NCBI RefSeq assembly: GCF_003097515.1
Contig: NZ_CP029188.1
Span: 4,103,001-4,167,000, forward strand
Length of the DNA stretch: 64,000 nt
Direction of reading: 5' to 3'
Origin: Streptomyces tirandamycinicus
GTDB lineage: Bacteria > Actinomycetota > Actinomycetes > Streptomycetales > Streptomycetaceae
Part shown: one piece after another, positions 41,379-51,027 of the stretch
Layout: every line of letters starts with the position of its first letter
Position numbering within the stretch: the first letter of the stretch is position 1
Made by a program: the position numbers and the translations under genes
The notes under the pieces: model-generated
Databases searched by the model: none
What the model saw: only the letters and a program-made list of their open reading frames with translations
Told to the model about the DNA's origin: nothing

Positions 41379-42986
41379 TTACGCCGACAGCTCGGCGTGC
41401 ATCGCGGCGCGCAGCCGGAGCGTCGCGACCAGTCGCCGGAAGGCCTCGGACCAGTAGCCGCCCGCTCCCGGTGACGCCCCTTCGGGCTCGTCGGGGGTGG
41501 CGGTGAGGGGCTCGAGACGGCTCGCCTCAGCGGGGTCGAGGCAGCGCTCCGCGAGACCCATCACCCCGCTGAAGCTCCACGGATAGCTCCCCGCGTCCCG
41601 GGCGATGTCGAGCGCGTCGACCACCGCACGGCCGAGCGGCTCCGCCCATGGCACCGGGCAGACGCCGAGCAGCTGGAACGCCTCGGACAGGCCGTGCGCG
41701 GAGATGAACCCGGCGACCCATGCGGCCCGTTCCTCCGCCGGGAGCGTCGCGAGCAGCTGCGCCCGCTCGGCGAGCGAGGACGTACCGGGGCCCGTCGCGG
41801 GCGGCTGGGAGGGTATCCCCAGCAGCGCGCGGGCCCAGTCCGCGTCGTGCTGGCGCACCGCCGCGCGGCACCAGGCCGCGTGCAGCTCGTCGCCCCAGTC
41901 GTCGGCGACCGGCAGGGCGACGATCTCCTGCGGCGTCCGGCCGCCCAGTCGCTCCGGCCAGGTGGCGAGCGGGGCCGCCTCCACCAGCTGGCCGAGCCAC
42001 CAGGCCCGTTCGCCGCGCCCGGAGGGGGCTGCCGGGACGACCCCGTCCCGCTCCATCCCGCCGTCGCACTCGTGCGGCGCCTCGACGTCGATCGTCGGGA
42101 CGGCCGCCGTGCGGTCCAGGCCCACGCACACCGCCGCGCGGGCCGCCATCCGCCCGGCGAGCGCGGACCCCGGCAGCGCGGACAGCAGTTCGGCCGCTGT
42201 CGCCCTGACGTTGCGGCTGCGGTCGGACAGGGCGTGATCGAGGAACGGCTCGTCCGCGTCGGACAGCCCCGTGCGCAGGGAGTCCAGGAACATCAGCCGG
42301 TCCTCCGCACGTTCGGTCTGCCATGTCTCCGACAGCAGGGCCACCGCCGCTGCCGGGTCGTGCGCGCGTATCGACGCCAGCAGCGCGACCCGCTCCGCGA
42401 ACAGGCCCTCCTCCCACAGCCGGCGAACCGCGTCCCCGTCCCCGGGCGCCGGCAGGGCCGTACCCCCCGCGGCGCCGCGGAGGGCGAACCGCCACTCGGC
42501 GTTGAGACCGGCCAGCCAGATCCCGCGCGGCCCGGCGAAGCGCAGCGCCAGGGGCCGCAGATCGGTGCGGGCGCGGGCGGCGTCCAGCAGCGCGGGCAGC
42601 TCCGAGGCCGGTGCGCGGTAGCCGTGCGCCGCCGCGGCGGCGAGCCACTGCGGCAGGAGCTCGGTGAGGTCTGGCGTGGTTCCCCGCCGCCCTCCGGAGC
42701 CCGCGGGCGCGGCCCGGTCGGCGAGCAGTGCGGCCAGCCGCCGCCGGGCGGGCTCGGGCAGCTCCCTCCGGTCGTCCCGCGGCGCGGGCTCCGGCCGGGG
42801 CCGGGCCGCCGCCGGCCGCAGCCCGGCTCGTCGCCGCACCGTGTGCACCGCCGCTGCGTCGAGCAGCGCCAGCGGTGCCTCGCGTCCCGGTGCCGGCGCA
42901 CCGTCCGGCGGGGTGCGCCGGTCGGTGCCGAGCAGCGCCGAGGTGACGAGCTCGTCCCAGGACGTCGTACGGGTGGTGCGGGACAT
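41379..42986 (-). CDS. DUF5691-family protein of a MoxR/VWA cluster
   Basis: A 535-residue soluble protein with no signal peptide. The sequence is helical and HEAT-like (for example EPFLDHALSDRSRNVRATAAELLSALP), with the conserved WDELVTSALLGTDRRTPP start of this family. ATG 42986 follows GGAGGA. Function is unknown. Homologues commonly lie beside SWIM zinc-finger, MoxR ATPase, DUF5682 and VWA genes, as here, which suggests a shared complex. It follows the broken SWIM gene on the same strand. Confidence 0.82.
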   Translation of the reverse strand: MSRTTRTTSWDELVTSALLGTDRRTPPDGAPAPGREAPLALLDAAAVHTVRRRAGLRPAAARPRPEPAPRDDRRELPEPARRRLAALLADRAAPAGSGGRRGTTPDLTELLPQWLAAAAAHGYRAPASELPALLDAARARTDLRPLALRFAGPRGIWLAGLNAEWRFALRGAAGGTALPAPGDGDAVRRLWEEGLFAERVALLASIRAHDPAAAVALLSETWQTERAEDRLMFLDSLRTGLSDADEPFLDHALSDRSRNVRATAAELLSALPGSALAGRMAARAAVCVGLDRTAAVPTIDVEAPHECDGGMERDGVVPAAPSGRGERAWWLGQLVEAAPLATWPERLGGRTPQEIVALPVADDWGDELHAAWCRAAVRQHDADWARALLGIPSQPPATGPGTSSLAERAQLLATLPAEERAAWVAGFISAHGLSEAFQLLGVCPVPWAEPLGRAVVDALDIARDAGSYPWSFSGVMGLAERCLDPAEASRLEPLTATPDEPEGASPGAGGYWSEAFRRLVATLRLRAAMHAELSA

Positions 42987-43102
42987 CGGGTCCTCCGGGT
43001 GCGTCCAGCCTGATCCTGTGGGGAGACCCCGGTCCCCGGGGGCCGGGAGTGTCGCGACCCGAGCCGGGCGGCGCCGAGCGCCGCCGCATCGCGTGGTGCC
43101 GT

Positions 43103-44065
43103 TCACGGCCGTGCGGCCGATGTGAGGGCGACCGTCTCGGGGCTGTCGCCGGACCAGGCCGCCAGCGGCGCGAAGCCGCGGTGGCCGCACTCGCCGAAGA
43201 CCGTGACCGGGCCGCCGCCGGAGACGGCGACGAGTCTCCACAGACCGGGCCGGGACACCCCGGTGGGCGCGACGGGCAGCGCCGACGTCCCCCCGGCGTC
43301 GGCCAGTTGCCAGCCCTCGTCCGAGGGCACCGGCACCACGTCCTCGAGCGTGACCGGCCATGCGTCGAGCCACGGGTCGTCGCGCAGCGCCCTCCCGTAC
43401 GCCGCGAGCGCCTCCTCCACGGAACCGCCCGGCGGCGGTGTTTTGATGGGCACCGGAGTGCCGAACCGCTCGCGCAGTTCCGCCCGCAGCTGCCCCGCGC
43501 CCCCGTAGGGCACGATCTCGGCGTCGACCGTCAGCCCGGCGGGCAGGGCGAGCCGCGGCGCCCGCCCGGCCGCGCCGTAGGACAGCAGCAGAGCCGTACG
43601 GCCCGTCTCCCGGCCGTGCAACCAGATCCGGCGGGTGGTCAGCCCGGCGTCCGCGGAGTCGTACTGCGCGAGGACCAGCCAGTCGTCCCGGATCGCGGGG
43701 CCCTGGGCCGGGGCCCGCAGGCCCACCCTGGTGCGCACGGTGGCGGCGAGTGACTCCGGCAGCCGGTCGATCTCCAGCCAGGCGCGGTCGAGCAGGTGCA
43801 CCAGCGCGCACTCCTCCAGCAGCCGGGCCGGCCAGCCCCGGCCGGAACCGGGTACGGCACCCAACTCACGCACCCGCCCGGCCAGTCCGGGGGCCTGCGC
43901 GTCGACCATGCGCGCGGCCGTCTCCTCCCACAGCCCGTATCCGGGCTGCTCCGCGGAAGCCAGCCCGCCGCGCAGCAGATCCGCGAGCCGCCGTTCGAGC
44001 TCCCGCGCTCCGGCGGTGATCCGCGCCGCCCGGCGCTCCGCCCGCCGCCGGGCCGCCGCCGGATC
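43103..44065 (-). pseudogene. SWIM zinc-finger protein, C-terminal part of a split gene
   Basis: About 320 residues that match the C-terminal region of SWIM-domain proteins of MoxR/VWA clusters (DPAAARRRAERRAARI, then LWEETAARMVDAQAPGLAGRVRELG). No start signal of its own is convincing, although an ATG happens at 44068. The N-terminal part with the zinc finger is at 44341-44805, in another frame, separated by a nitrilase fragment. Removing 44066-44340 (275 bp) would rejoin both parts in one frame as TASAPA-DPAAARR. Confidence 0.8.
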
Positions 44066-44099
44066 CATCCACCGGTGGCATCCCGAGGAGACGAGTCGT

Positions 44100-44340
44100 A
44101 TGAGGGTAGCGGTAGTGCAGACCCAATGGGTCGACGATCACGAGGAAGGCCTGCGCAACGCGTACCAGGCGATCGAGGACGTCTGCGGCGGCGGTGACAT
44201 CGATCTGGTGTGCTTTCCCGAGTTCCTGCTCGGCCCGCCGTGGTACATGCCGGGGCAGGACGGTCTCAAGGGGCGGACCGACACGCCGATCCCCGGACCG
44301 GTCGTGGACGGCTTCCAGTCCCTGGCCCGCGAGCTCCGCA
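44100..44340 (+). pseudogene. 5' fragment of a carbon-nitrogen hydrolase (nitrilase) gene
   Basis: From an ATG with GAGGAG upstream, 80 residues read as the start of a nitrilase-family amidohydrolase: MRVAVVQTQWVDDHEEGLRN, then DLVCFPEFLLGPPWYMPGQ with the catalytic Glu of the family. After ELRT the frame becomes Arg-rich nonsense and stops at 44408, because it enters the antisense of the SWIM gene. The Lys and Cys of the triad are missing. This is a broken-off gene start inserted into another gene. Confidence 0.82.
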
Positions 44341-44805
44341 CGCCGGTGCGGAGGCGGTCGCGGAGAGCAGGGCGGCGGCGAGGACCTCGCCGTCACCGGA
44401 CTCGGTGACGCCGTTCTCGGGCGGCCCGCCGTGCGCCGCCGGCTCCCGCCGCCGGGCGGGCGCGCGCCGCCCGGCCAGCCACTCCTCGGCCCAGCCGGGC
44501 GCCTCGGCGTCCGGCACCGCCCCCTCGCCACCGGCCCAGAGCAGCAGCAGCCCCAGCGCGTGCTTGCACGGGACCCTGCGGCTCGGGCAACTGCACCGGT
44601 ACGCCGGGCCGGACGGGTCGACGACCGTCCGGTACGGCCCGCCGCCGCTGCCCCTGCACAGGCCCCAGACGGCCCCGGCGCCGCTGCCGCCCGTCTCCGA
44701 CCACGGGCCGGGCGTGCCCAGTCCGCTTCCCGCCGTGCGCGACGCCGCGTCGGGAGCCAGGGCAAGCACCTGCTCCGCCGTCCAGCGCACCCCCTGCTGA
44801 TTCAT
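44341..44805 (-). pseudogene. SWIM zinc-finger protein, N-terminal part of a split gene
   Basis: Starts at ATG 44805 and reads for about 155 residues before entering the inserted nitrilase fragment, then stops at 44266. The SWIM motif is intact: CSCPSRRVPCKH, the CxCx6CxH zinc pattern. WTAEQVLALAPDAAS and PYRTVVDPSGPAYRC are typical of the family. It could still make a truncated zinc-finger protein. It is divergent from the MoxR operon, 117 bp away. Confidence 0.8.
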
Positions 44806-44922
44806 GGCGACGACGCTACGGGCAGGTACTGACAATCCCTTCCGGCCTGCGGGGACGGGCCGTTGTCAGTGCCGTGGTGCACGGTGGGGAACGCATTCGG
44901 CCGACGATCTGGAGGGGGATCC

Positions 44923-46035
44923 ATGACCGTGCCCGAAACCGGGGCCGACACCGGCACCGAAGCCCTGCGCCCGCACGCGGAGGACGCGTTCGCCCGCGAA
45001 CTCCAGGCACTGGACCGGGCCGACGACCGGCCGCGCCCGGCCCGCTGGCGGCTCTCGCCGTGGGCCGTGGCCACCTATCTGCTCGGCGGCGCACTGCCCG
45101 ACGGCACGGTGATCACCCCGAAGTACGTGGGCCCGCGCCGGCTCGTCGAGGTCGCCGTCTCGACGCTCGCCACCGACCGCGCGCTGCTGCTCCTCGGTGT
45201 GCCCGGCACGGCCAAGACCTGGGTCTCGGAGCATCTGGCCGCGGCGGTCAGCGGCGACTCCACCCTGCTGGTGCAGGGCACCGCGGGCACACCGGAGGAG
45301 GCGATCCGGTACGGGTGGAACTACGCGCGGCTGCTCGCCCACGGCCCCAGCCGCGACGCCCTGGTGCCCAGCCCGGTGATGCGGGCGATGTCCGGCGGCA
45401 CGACCGCACGGATCGAGGAGCTCACCCGCATCCCGGCCGACGTGCAGGACTCGCTCATCACGATCCTGTCGGAGAAGACGCTCCCGATCCCGGAGCTGGG
45501 GCAGGAGGTCCAGGCGGTCCGCGGGTTCAACCTCATCGCCACCGCCAACGACCGCGACCGCGGCGTCAACGACCTGTCGAGCGCGCTGCGCCGCCGCTTC
45601 AACACCGTGGTACTGCCGCTGCCCGCGTCCGCCGAAGCGGAGGTCGACATCGTGTCCCGGCGCGTGGGCCAGCTGGGGCGCTCGCTGGACCTGCCGGCGG
45701 CGCCCGAGGGCATCGACGAGATCCGCCGGGTCGTCACGGTCTTCCGCGAACTGCGGGACGGCGTCACCTCGGACGGGCGGACCAGGATCAAGTCGCCGTC
45801 GGGGACGCTCTCCACCGCGGAGGCGATCTCCGTCGTCACCAACGGGCTCGCGCTCGCCGCGCACTTCGGCGACGGAGTGCTGCGGTCCGGCGACGTGGCG
45901 GCGGGCATCCACGGTGCCGTCGTGCGGGACCCGGCCGCGGACCGGGTGGTCTGGCAGGAGTACCTGGAGACGGTGGTCCGCGAGCGGGACGGCTGGAAGG
46001 ACTTCTACCGGGCCTGCCGGGAGGTGAGCGCATGA
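44923..46035 (+). CDS. MoxR-type AAA+ ATPase
   Basis: A 370-residue AAA+ ATPase. Walker A is GVPGTAKT (residues 92-99); the Walker B/sensor region includes RIEELTRIPADVQDSL and NLIATANDRDRGVNDL, and the arginine finger is in SALRRRFN. MoxR ATPases work as chaperones with VWA-domain partners, and a VWA gene is third in this operon. ATG 44923 follows GGAGGGGG. Its stop overlaps the next start. Confidence 0.9.
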   Translation: MTVPETGADTGTEALRPHAEDAFARELQALDRADDRPRPARWRLSPWAVATYLLGGALPDGTVITPKYVGPRRLVEVAVSTLATDRALLLLGVPGTAKTWVSEHLAAAVSGDSTLLVQGTAGTPEEAIRYGWNYARLLAHGPSRDALVPSPVMRAMSGGTTARIEELTRIPADVQDSLITILSEKTLPIPELGQEVQAVRGFNLIATANDRDRGVNDLSSALRRRFNTVVLPLPASAEAEVDIVSRRVGQLGRSLDLPAAPEGIDEIRRVVTVFRELRDGVTSDGRTRIKSPSGTLSTAEAISVVTNGLALAAHFGDGVLRSGDVAAGIHGAVVRDPAADRVVWQEYLETVVRERDGWKDFYRACREVSA

Positions 46036-48476
46036 CGGCGCCGGCGGCGTCCCCGCCCCGGGTGCCCGGGGGCGCGGGGCACCCGGACCGGGCGTGGCCC
46101 TGCGACGGGCCCCTGGTGCTCGGGGTGCGGCACCACGGGCCGGGCTCGGCCAGGGCCGTGCTGGCCGCGCTGGACGCGGCGGAGCCGGGGGCCGTGCTGA
46201 TCGAAGGCCCCCCGGAGGCGAACGCGCTGCTGCCGCTCGCCGCCGACGCGGCCATGGTGCCGCCCGTCGCCCTGCTGGCCCATGCCGTGGACGACCCGGG
46301 GCGGGCCGCCTTCTGGCCGTTCGCCCGGTTCTCCCCGGAGTGGGTGGCGATGCGCTGGGCGCTGGCCCGCGACGCGGCGGTGCGGTTCATCGACCTGCCC
46401 GCCGCGCACTCCCTGGCCGCCGACCCCTCGTGGGGCGACGAGGAGGACGCCGTCCCCGGTGGCGAGCCGGTGCCGCGTGCCGACCCGATCGGCGCGCTCG
46501 CCGAAGCCGCCGGGTACGACGACCCGGAGCGCTGGTGGGAGGACGTCGTCGAGCACCGCGCCGGTGCGGACGCGACACGGCGTGCGGATCCGGAGGCGGC
46601 GGGGCGTACCGGTCGGGAGGCGGCGGGGCGTGCGGGTCCGGAGGCGGCGGACCGCGCGCTCGCGCCGTTCGCCGCCGTCGGCGAGGCGATGGCGGCCCTC
46701 CGCGAGCGGTACGGCCACCGAGGGCGTCGCCGCGACCTCGTCCGTGAGGCCCATATGCGGATCCAGCTGCGGGCGGCACGCAGGGAGTTCGGGGACGAGG
46801 TCGCGGTCGTCTGCGGCGCCTGGCACGGGCCGGCGCTGACGGCCCGGTCGACCGCCGCGGCGGATCGCGCCCTGCTGAAGGGCCTCCCGAGGGTCAGGAC
46901 CGAGGTGACCTGGGTGCCCTGGACCCACCGCAGGCTCGCCCGCCGCGGGGCTCCTCCCGGGCGAGGCCCGGCGGAAGGCGGGGGAGGATACGGGGCGGGC
47001 ATCGAGGCACCGGGCTGGTACGCCCATCTGTTCGACGCGCCCGACCGGCCCGTGGAGCGCTGGATGACCAGGGCGGCCGGGCTGCTCAGGGACGAGGACC
47101 GGATGGTGTCCTCCGCCCATGTCATCGAGGCCGTCCGGCTGGCCCATACCCTCGCGGCCCTGCGCGACCGCCCGCTCCCCGGGCTCGGGGAGACGACCGA
47201 CGCGATCCGGGCCGTGCTGTGCGACGGCTCCGAGGTGCCCCTCGCGCTGGTGCGGGACAGGCTGACCGTCGGGGACGTTCTCGGGAAGGTCCCGGACACC
47301 GCCCCCGCGGTGCCGCTGCAGCGCGATCTGGCCCGCCTCCAGCGCAGCCTGCGGCTCGGACCGGAGCCGTCCGAGCGGGAGTTGGAGCTCGACCTCCGCA
47401 AGGACAACGACGCCGCCCGCAGCCGGCTGCTGCACCGGCTCCGGCTCCTCGGCGTCGGCTGGGGGCGCCCGGCGGTGGGCCGCGGCTCGACCGGCACGTT
47501 CCGCGAGACCTGGCGGCTGCGCTGGGAGCCCGAGCTGTACGTCAGGGTCGCCGAGGCGGGCGTCTGGGGAACGACCGTGCTCTCCGCCGCCACCGCCAAG
47601 GCCGAGTCGGAGGCGCTGTCGGCCCCGGCCCTGGCCGATGTCACCTCCCTGGCCGAGCGGTGCCTGCTCGCCGAACTCCCCGGGGCCCTGCCGGTGGTGA
47701 TGCGGGCGATCGCCGACCGGGCCGCGCTGGACGCGGACGTGGGCCGTCTCGCCGAGGCCCTGCCCGCGCTCGCCCGCTCGCTGCGCTACGGGGACGTGCG
47801 GGCGACGGACACCGCCACCCTCGGCGAGGTGGCCGCAGGACTCGCCGAGCGCATATGCGTCGGGCTGCCGCCCGCCTGCGCCGGGCTCGACGCCGACGCC
47901 GCGGCCCGGATGCGCGCCCGGCTCGACGGAGTCCACTCGGCGATCGGACTGCTCCCGCAGGCCGCGGAGTTGGGCGGACGCTGGGCGGACGTGCTGCGCG
48001 GAATCGTCCGGCGGGACAGCGTGCCCGGGCTGATACGGGGCCGTTCGGCCAGGCTGCTGCTGGACGGCGGACGTCTCGCCGGGGAGGAGGCGGCACGCCT
48101 GATGGGCCTCGCCCTCTCTCCCGGCACCCCGCCCGCGGACGCGGCGGCGTGGATCGAGGGCTTCCTCGGCGGCGCGTCGGGAGGCGGGATGCTCCTCGTC
48201 CACGACGAGCGCCTTCGCAGCCTCGTCGACGGCTGGCTGGCCTCGGTGCCGGCCGGCGCGTTCACGGACGTCCTCCCGCTGCTCCGCCGCACGTTCTCGG
48301 CGTACGAGGCCGGTGTGCGCCGCACCCTCGGCGAGCTCGCACGGAGGGGAAGCGCGGCCGCAGGGCCGGTGGGCGAGGGAGCCGGGGCACCCGGGTTCGG
48401 GTCCGGACTCGACGAGCGGCGGGCCGACGCGGTACTGCCCGTACTGCGGCTGATTCTGGAGGGGGAGCGGGTGTGA
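46032..48476 (+). CDS. DUF5682-family protein
   Basis: An 814-residue soluble protein whose ATG overlaps the ATPase stop (ATGA). The N-terminal 300 residues contain LVLGVRHHGPGSARAVLAAL and VLIEGPPEANALL, then RFIDLPAAH, a pattern reminiscent of ChaN/TraB-like haem-binding or peptidase folds; the rest is helical. Residues of about 180-215 hold an internal EAAGRTG/EAAGRAG repeat. Family function is unknown, but it is regularly found between MoxR and VWA genes. Cotranscription with its neighbours is almost certain. Confidence 0.85.
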   Translation: MTAPAASPPRVPGGAGHPDRAWPCDGPLVLGVRHHGPGSARAVLAALDAAEPGAVLIEGPPEANALLPLAADAAMVPPVALLAHAVDDPGRAAFWPFARFSPEWVAMRWALARDAAVRFIDLPAAHSLAADPSWGDEEDAVPGGEPVPRADPIGALAEAAGYDDPERWWEDVVEHRAGADATRRADPEAAGRTGREAAGRAGPEAADRALAPFAAVGEAMAALRERYGHRGRRRDLVREAHMRIQLRAARREFGDEVAVVCGAWHGPALTARSTAAADRALLKGLPRVRTEVTWVPWTHRRLARRGAPPGRGPAEGGGGYGAGIEAPGWYAHLFDAPDRPVERWMTRAAGLLRDEDRMVSSAHVIEAVRLAHTLAALRDRPLPGLGETTDAIRAVLCDGSEVPLALVRDRLTVGDVLGKVPDTAPAVPLQRDLARLQRSLRLGPEPSERELELDLRKDNDAARSRLLHRLRLLGVGWGRPAVGRGSTGTFRETWRLRWEPELYVRVAEAGVWGTTVLSAATAKAESEALSAPALADVTSLAERCLLAELPGALPVVMRAIADRAALDADVGRLAEALPALARSLRYGDVRATDTATLGEVAAGLAERICVGLPPACAGLDADAAARMRARLDGVHSAIGLLPQAAELGGRWADVLRGIVRRDSVPGLIRGRSARLLLDGGRLAGEEAARLMGLALSPGTPPADAAAWIEGFLGGASGGGMLLVHDERLRSLVDGWLASVPAGAFTDVLPLLRRTFSAYEAGVRRTLGELARRGSAAAGPVGEGAGAPGFGSGLDERRADAVLPVLRLILEGERV

Positions 48477-49663
48477 CCGGGTCGGAGGCGACGGGCGGCT
48501 CGGCGGAAGCGGGGACGGCGCCCGACGAGCGGCTGAGGCGCTGGCGGCTGGTGCTCGGCGGCGGGCCGGGGGAGGGCACGGGCCGCGTCCTGACGGGCCC
48601 GGACGAGGCCATGGACGGGGCGCTGGCCTCACTCTACGGAAGCGGCGACGGCAAGGACGGGCGCGGCGGCGGGCGTTCGGCCGGGCTGGAGGGCTCCGCG
48701 CCCTCCGTCGCACGGTGGCTGGGCGACATCCGCACGTACTTCCCGAGTTCCGTCGTCCAGGTCATGCAGCGGGACGCCATCGACCGGCTCGGGCTGTCCG
48801 CGCTGCTGGGGGAACCCGAGATGCTGGAGGCCGTCGAGGCGGACGTCCAGCTCGTCGGCACGCTGCTGTCGCTCGGCGAGGCGATGCCGGAGACCACCAG
48901 GGAGACCGCCCGTGCGGTCGTCCGGAAAGTCGTCGAAGAGCTGGAGAAGCGGCTGGCGACCCGCACCCGCGCCACGCTCACGGGCGCGCTCGACCGCGGC
49001 GCGCGTGTCAGCCGGCCCCGGCACCGGGACATCGACTGGGACCGCACGATCCGGGCGAACCTGGGGAACTACCTGCCCGAGTACGCCACGGTGGTGCCCG
49101 AGCGGCTCATCGGCCACGGCCGCGCCTCCCGGTCCCTGCGGAAGGACGTCGTGCTGTGCGTCGACCAGTCCGGGTCGATGGCGGCATCCGTCGTCCACGC
49201 CTCGGTGTTCGGCGCGGTGCTCGCCTCGATGCGGGCGATCACGACCCGGCTCGTCGTCTTCGACACCGCGGTCGTCGATCTGACGGATCGCCTGGACGAC
49301 CCCGTGGACGTCCTCTTCGGCGCCCGGCTCGGCGGCGGCACGGACATCGACCGTGCGCTCGCCTACTGCCAGTCCCAGATCACCCGGCCGGCCGACACCG
49401 TCGTCGTGCTGATCAGCGATCTCCACGAGGGCGGTGTGCGCGGCGGGATGCTGAAGCGGGTCGCGTCGATGAAGGCGTCGGGGGTGCAGTTCGTCGCCCT
49501 GCTGGCCCTCTCGGACGAGGGAGCGCCCGCGTACGACCGTGATCACGCGGCGGCGCTGGCGGCCCTGGGCGCGCCCGCGTTCGCGTGCACCCCCGACCTC
49601 TTCCCCGACGTCATGGCGGCCGCGATCGAGAAGCGGCCGCTTCCGGTTCCGGCGGTCATATGA
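48473..49663 (+). CDS. VWA-domain protein (CoxE-like) of a MoxR system
   Basis: A 396-residue protein from GTG 48473, overlapping the DUF5682 stop by 4 bp (GTGA). The N-terminal half is helical (VARWLGDIRTYFPSSVVQVM). The VWA domain starts near 225 with the metal-ion site DQSGSM (231-236), a conserved Thr in GGGTDIDRAL, and the Asp of LISDLHEGG. Such proteins bind ligands through the metal and are partners of MoxR ATPases. The three overlapping genes probably make one complex. Confidence 0.9.
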   Translation: MTGSEATGGSAEAGTAPDERLRRWRLVLGGGPGEGTGRVLTGPDEAMDGALASLYGSGDGKDGRGGGRSAGLEGSAPSVARWLGDIRTYFPSSVVQVMQRDAIDRLGLSALLGEPEMLEAVEADVQLVGTLLSLGEAMPETTRETARAVVRKVVEELEKRLATRTRATLTGALDRGARVSRPRHRDIDWDRTIRANLGNYLPEYATVVPERLIGHGRASRSLRKDVVLCVDQSGSMAASVVHASVFGAVLASMRAITTRLVVFDTAVVDLTDRLDDPVDVLFGARLGGGTDIDRALAYCQSQITRPADTVVVLISDLHEGGVRGGMLKRVASMKASGVQFVALLALSDEGAPAYDRDHAAALAALGAPAFACTPDLFPDVMAAAIEKRPLPVPAVI

Positions 49664-49814
49664 GAGGCGGACACGAGGTCAGCACGCATACCGGACAGAG
49701 CGACTCATCAGTAACAAGGGACTTGCACAACCCCGGGAGACTCATGCGAGCATCGTCACCGTTGCCCCCGGAGGGCCATGTTCCGCAACTGGGAGGGCTC
49801 GCCCCATTTCGACT

Positions 49815-50939
49815 GTGACCGCTGCTCGGATCCCTGCCGCCGGACGCCCTGCGCGCCGTGCGGCCGGCCGGCATGCGGTGCGCGCCCTCAAGGCGTTGCT
49901 GTTCCTCGGTGGACTGGTGCTGCTGGGCTTCGCCCTCGGCGGCCAGGCGCACGCGGTGGAGCGGCCCGGGGAACCCTCGGCGGTGTCGCAGGCCGGCTCC
50001 GCCGGTCCGGTCCGCCAACTCCGTGGCGACGCGGCGCCGGTCGCCGCGGAAGCGGTCGACCGTACGGCGCGCCCGGCCGCCGACCGCGTGGTGCGGGAGG
50101 TGCGGCCGGTCGCCGAGCCTGTAGTGCCGGACGTGGCCGAGGACGTGGACGAGGTTCGGCCGGTCGCCGGGCTCGTGGAGCAGGACGTGGACGCGGTGCG
50201 CCGGGTCGCCGGGCCCGTGGTGCGGGAGGTGCGGCCGGTCGCCGGGCTCGTGGCGGAGCAGGCGGCCCGTCCGGTCTTCGGCGCCGCCTCCGTCACCGGC
50301 ACGGTGACGCGGACGGTTACGCAGACAGTGACGCAGCCGGCCGGGAGGACGGTTGGAGAGGCGGCCGCCGAGGCGACGGAGTCCCTCGGCGGAGTCGCCG
50401 GCACGCTTTCCGCCGGGGTATCCGCGGGGCCGTGGCAGGCACCCGGCCAGGGCCGGCCGGGCGAGGACCTGCTCCCCGTCCCGGTACCGGTGCTGTCCGG
50501 AGGCGACGTCTGGGACGTGGCCCAGGGCCGCGTCCCGCCGGGGCTCCGGCCCGGAGATCCCCCCGCGGCGGAGGCCGTGCACGAGGAGGCGGCCGGCACC
50601 GACGAGGGCCGCTCGGGCCCGGTGAAGGTCGGGCAGTTCCGGCCCGCCCACGACACCCCGCCGCCTGCCGGGGCCGCCCACCACGGCCGCTCGCAGGTCC
50701 TGCGCGGGGGCGTCGGCGACCAGCCTCACCCGGGCCACCCCGGCCGCTCCCCGGCGGCGCCGTACGGCGCCGCCGTGCTGCAGACCGCCGGTGACAGCCA
50801 CACCCCCCGCCCCGGCGACCAGCCCGCCGCGTGGTTCCAGGGCGCCCCGGTGCGCGCGCTTCCGCCCGGCTCGGGGCTGCCCGAGGCGGACTCCGGCGTA
50901 TGCGACCGCCTGCGGGAGATTCCCGAGTTCCCCGGATAG
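49815..50939 (+). CDS. secreted repeat protein, unknown function
   Basis: About 374 residues from GTG 49815; GTG 49878 is also possible and gives a more normal signal peptide (VRALKALLFLGGLVLLGFAL, cleaved after AHA). No start has a good ribosome-binding site; GGGAGGG sits 18 bp before GTG 49815. Residues of about 75-150 repeat VVREVRPVAG and VEQDVDAVRRVAG-like units. A threonine-rich stretch (TGTVTRTVTQTVTQ) and a Pro/Gly/His-rich tail follow. No known domain. The next gene has a similar Val/Gln/Pro repeat style. Confidence 0.65.
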   Translation: MTAARIPAAGRPARRAAGRHAVRALKALLFLGGLVLLGFALGGQAHAVERPGEPSAVSQAGSAGPVRQLRGDAAPVAAEAVDRTARPAADRVVREVRPVAEPVVPDVAEDVDEVRPVAGLVEQDVDAVRRVAGPVVREVRPVAGLVAEQAARPVFGAASVTGTVTRTVTQTVTQPAGRTVGEAAAEATESLGGVAGTLSAGVSAGPWQAPGQGRPGEDLLPVPVPVLSGGDVWDVAQGRVPPGLRPGDPPAAEAVHEEAAGTDEGRSGPVKVGQFRPAHDTPPPAGAAHHGRSQVLRGGVGDQPHPGHPGRSPAAPYGAAVLQTAGDSHTPRPGDQPAAWFQGAPVRALPPGSGLPEADSGVCDRLREIPEFPG

Positions 50940-51027
50940 GGCAGGCCTTCACCCCTGCCCGAGACCTGCCGCGCGGGGGCGGAACAGGTCTGCCCTATCC
51001 CTCGGAACTCGAAGGACTTTCCCGATC

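Noticed and set aside
44072..44348. CCGGTG direct repeats (44072 and 44343) as target-site duplication around the nitrilase fragment
   Set aside because: Removing one copy with the intervening DNA takes out 271 bp and does not restore the SWIM frame, while a 275-bp removal does; a 6-bp match in this DNA is likely chance.
49661..49818. Small frame overlapping the VWA stop (MRGGHEVSTH)
   Set aside because: No domain or membrane segment; no sign it is more than read-through of the intergenic sequence.
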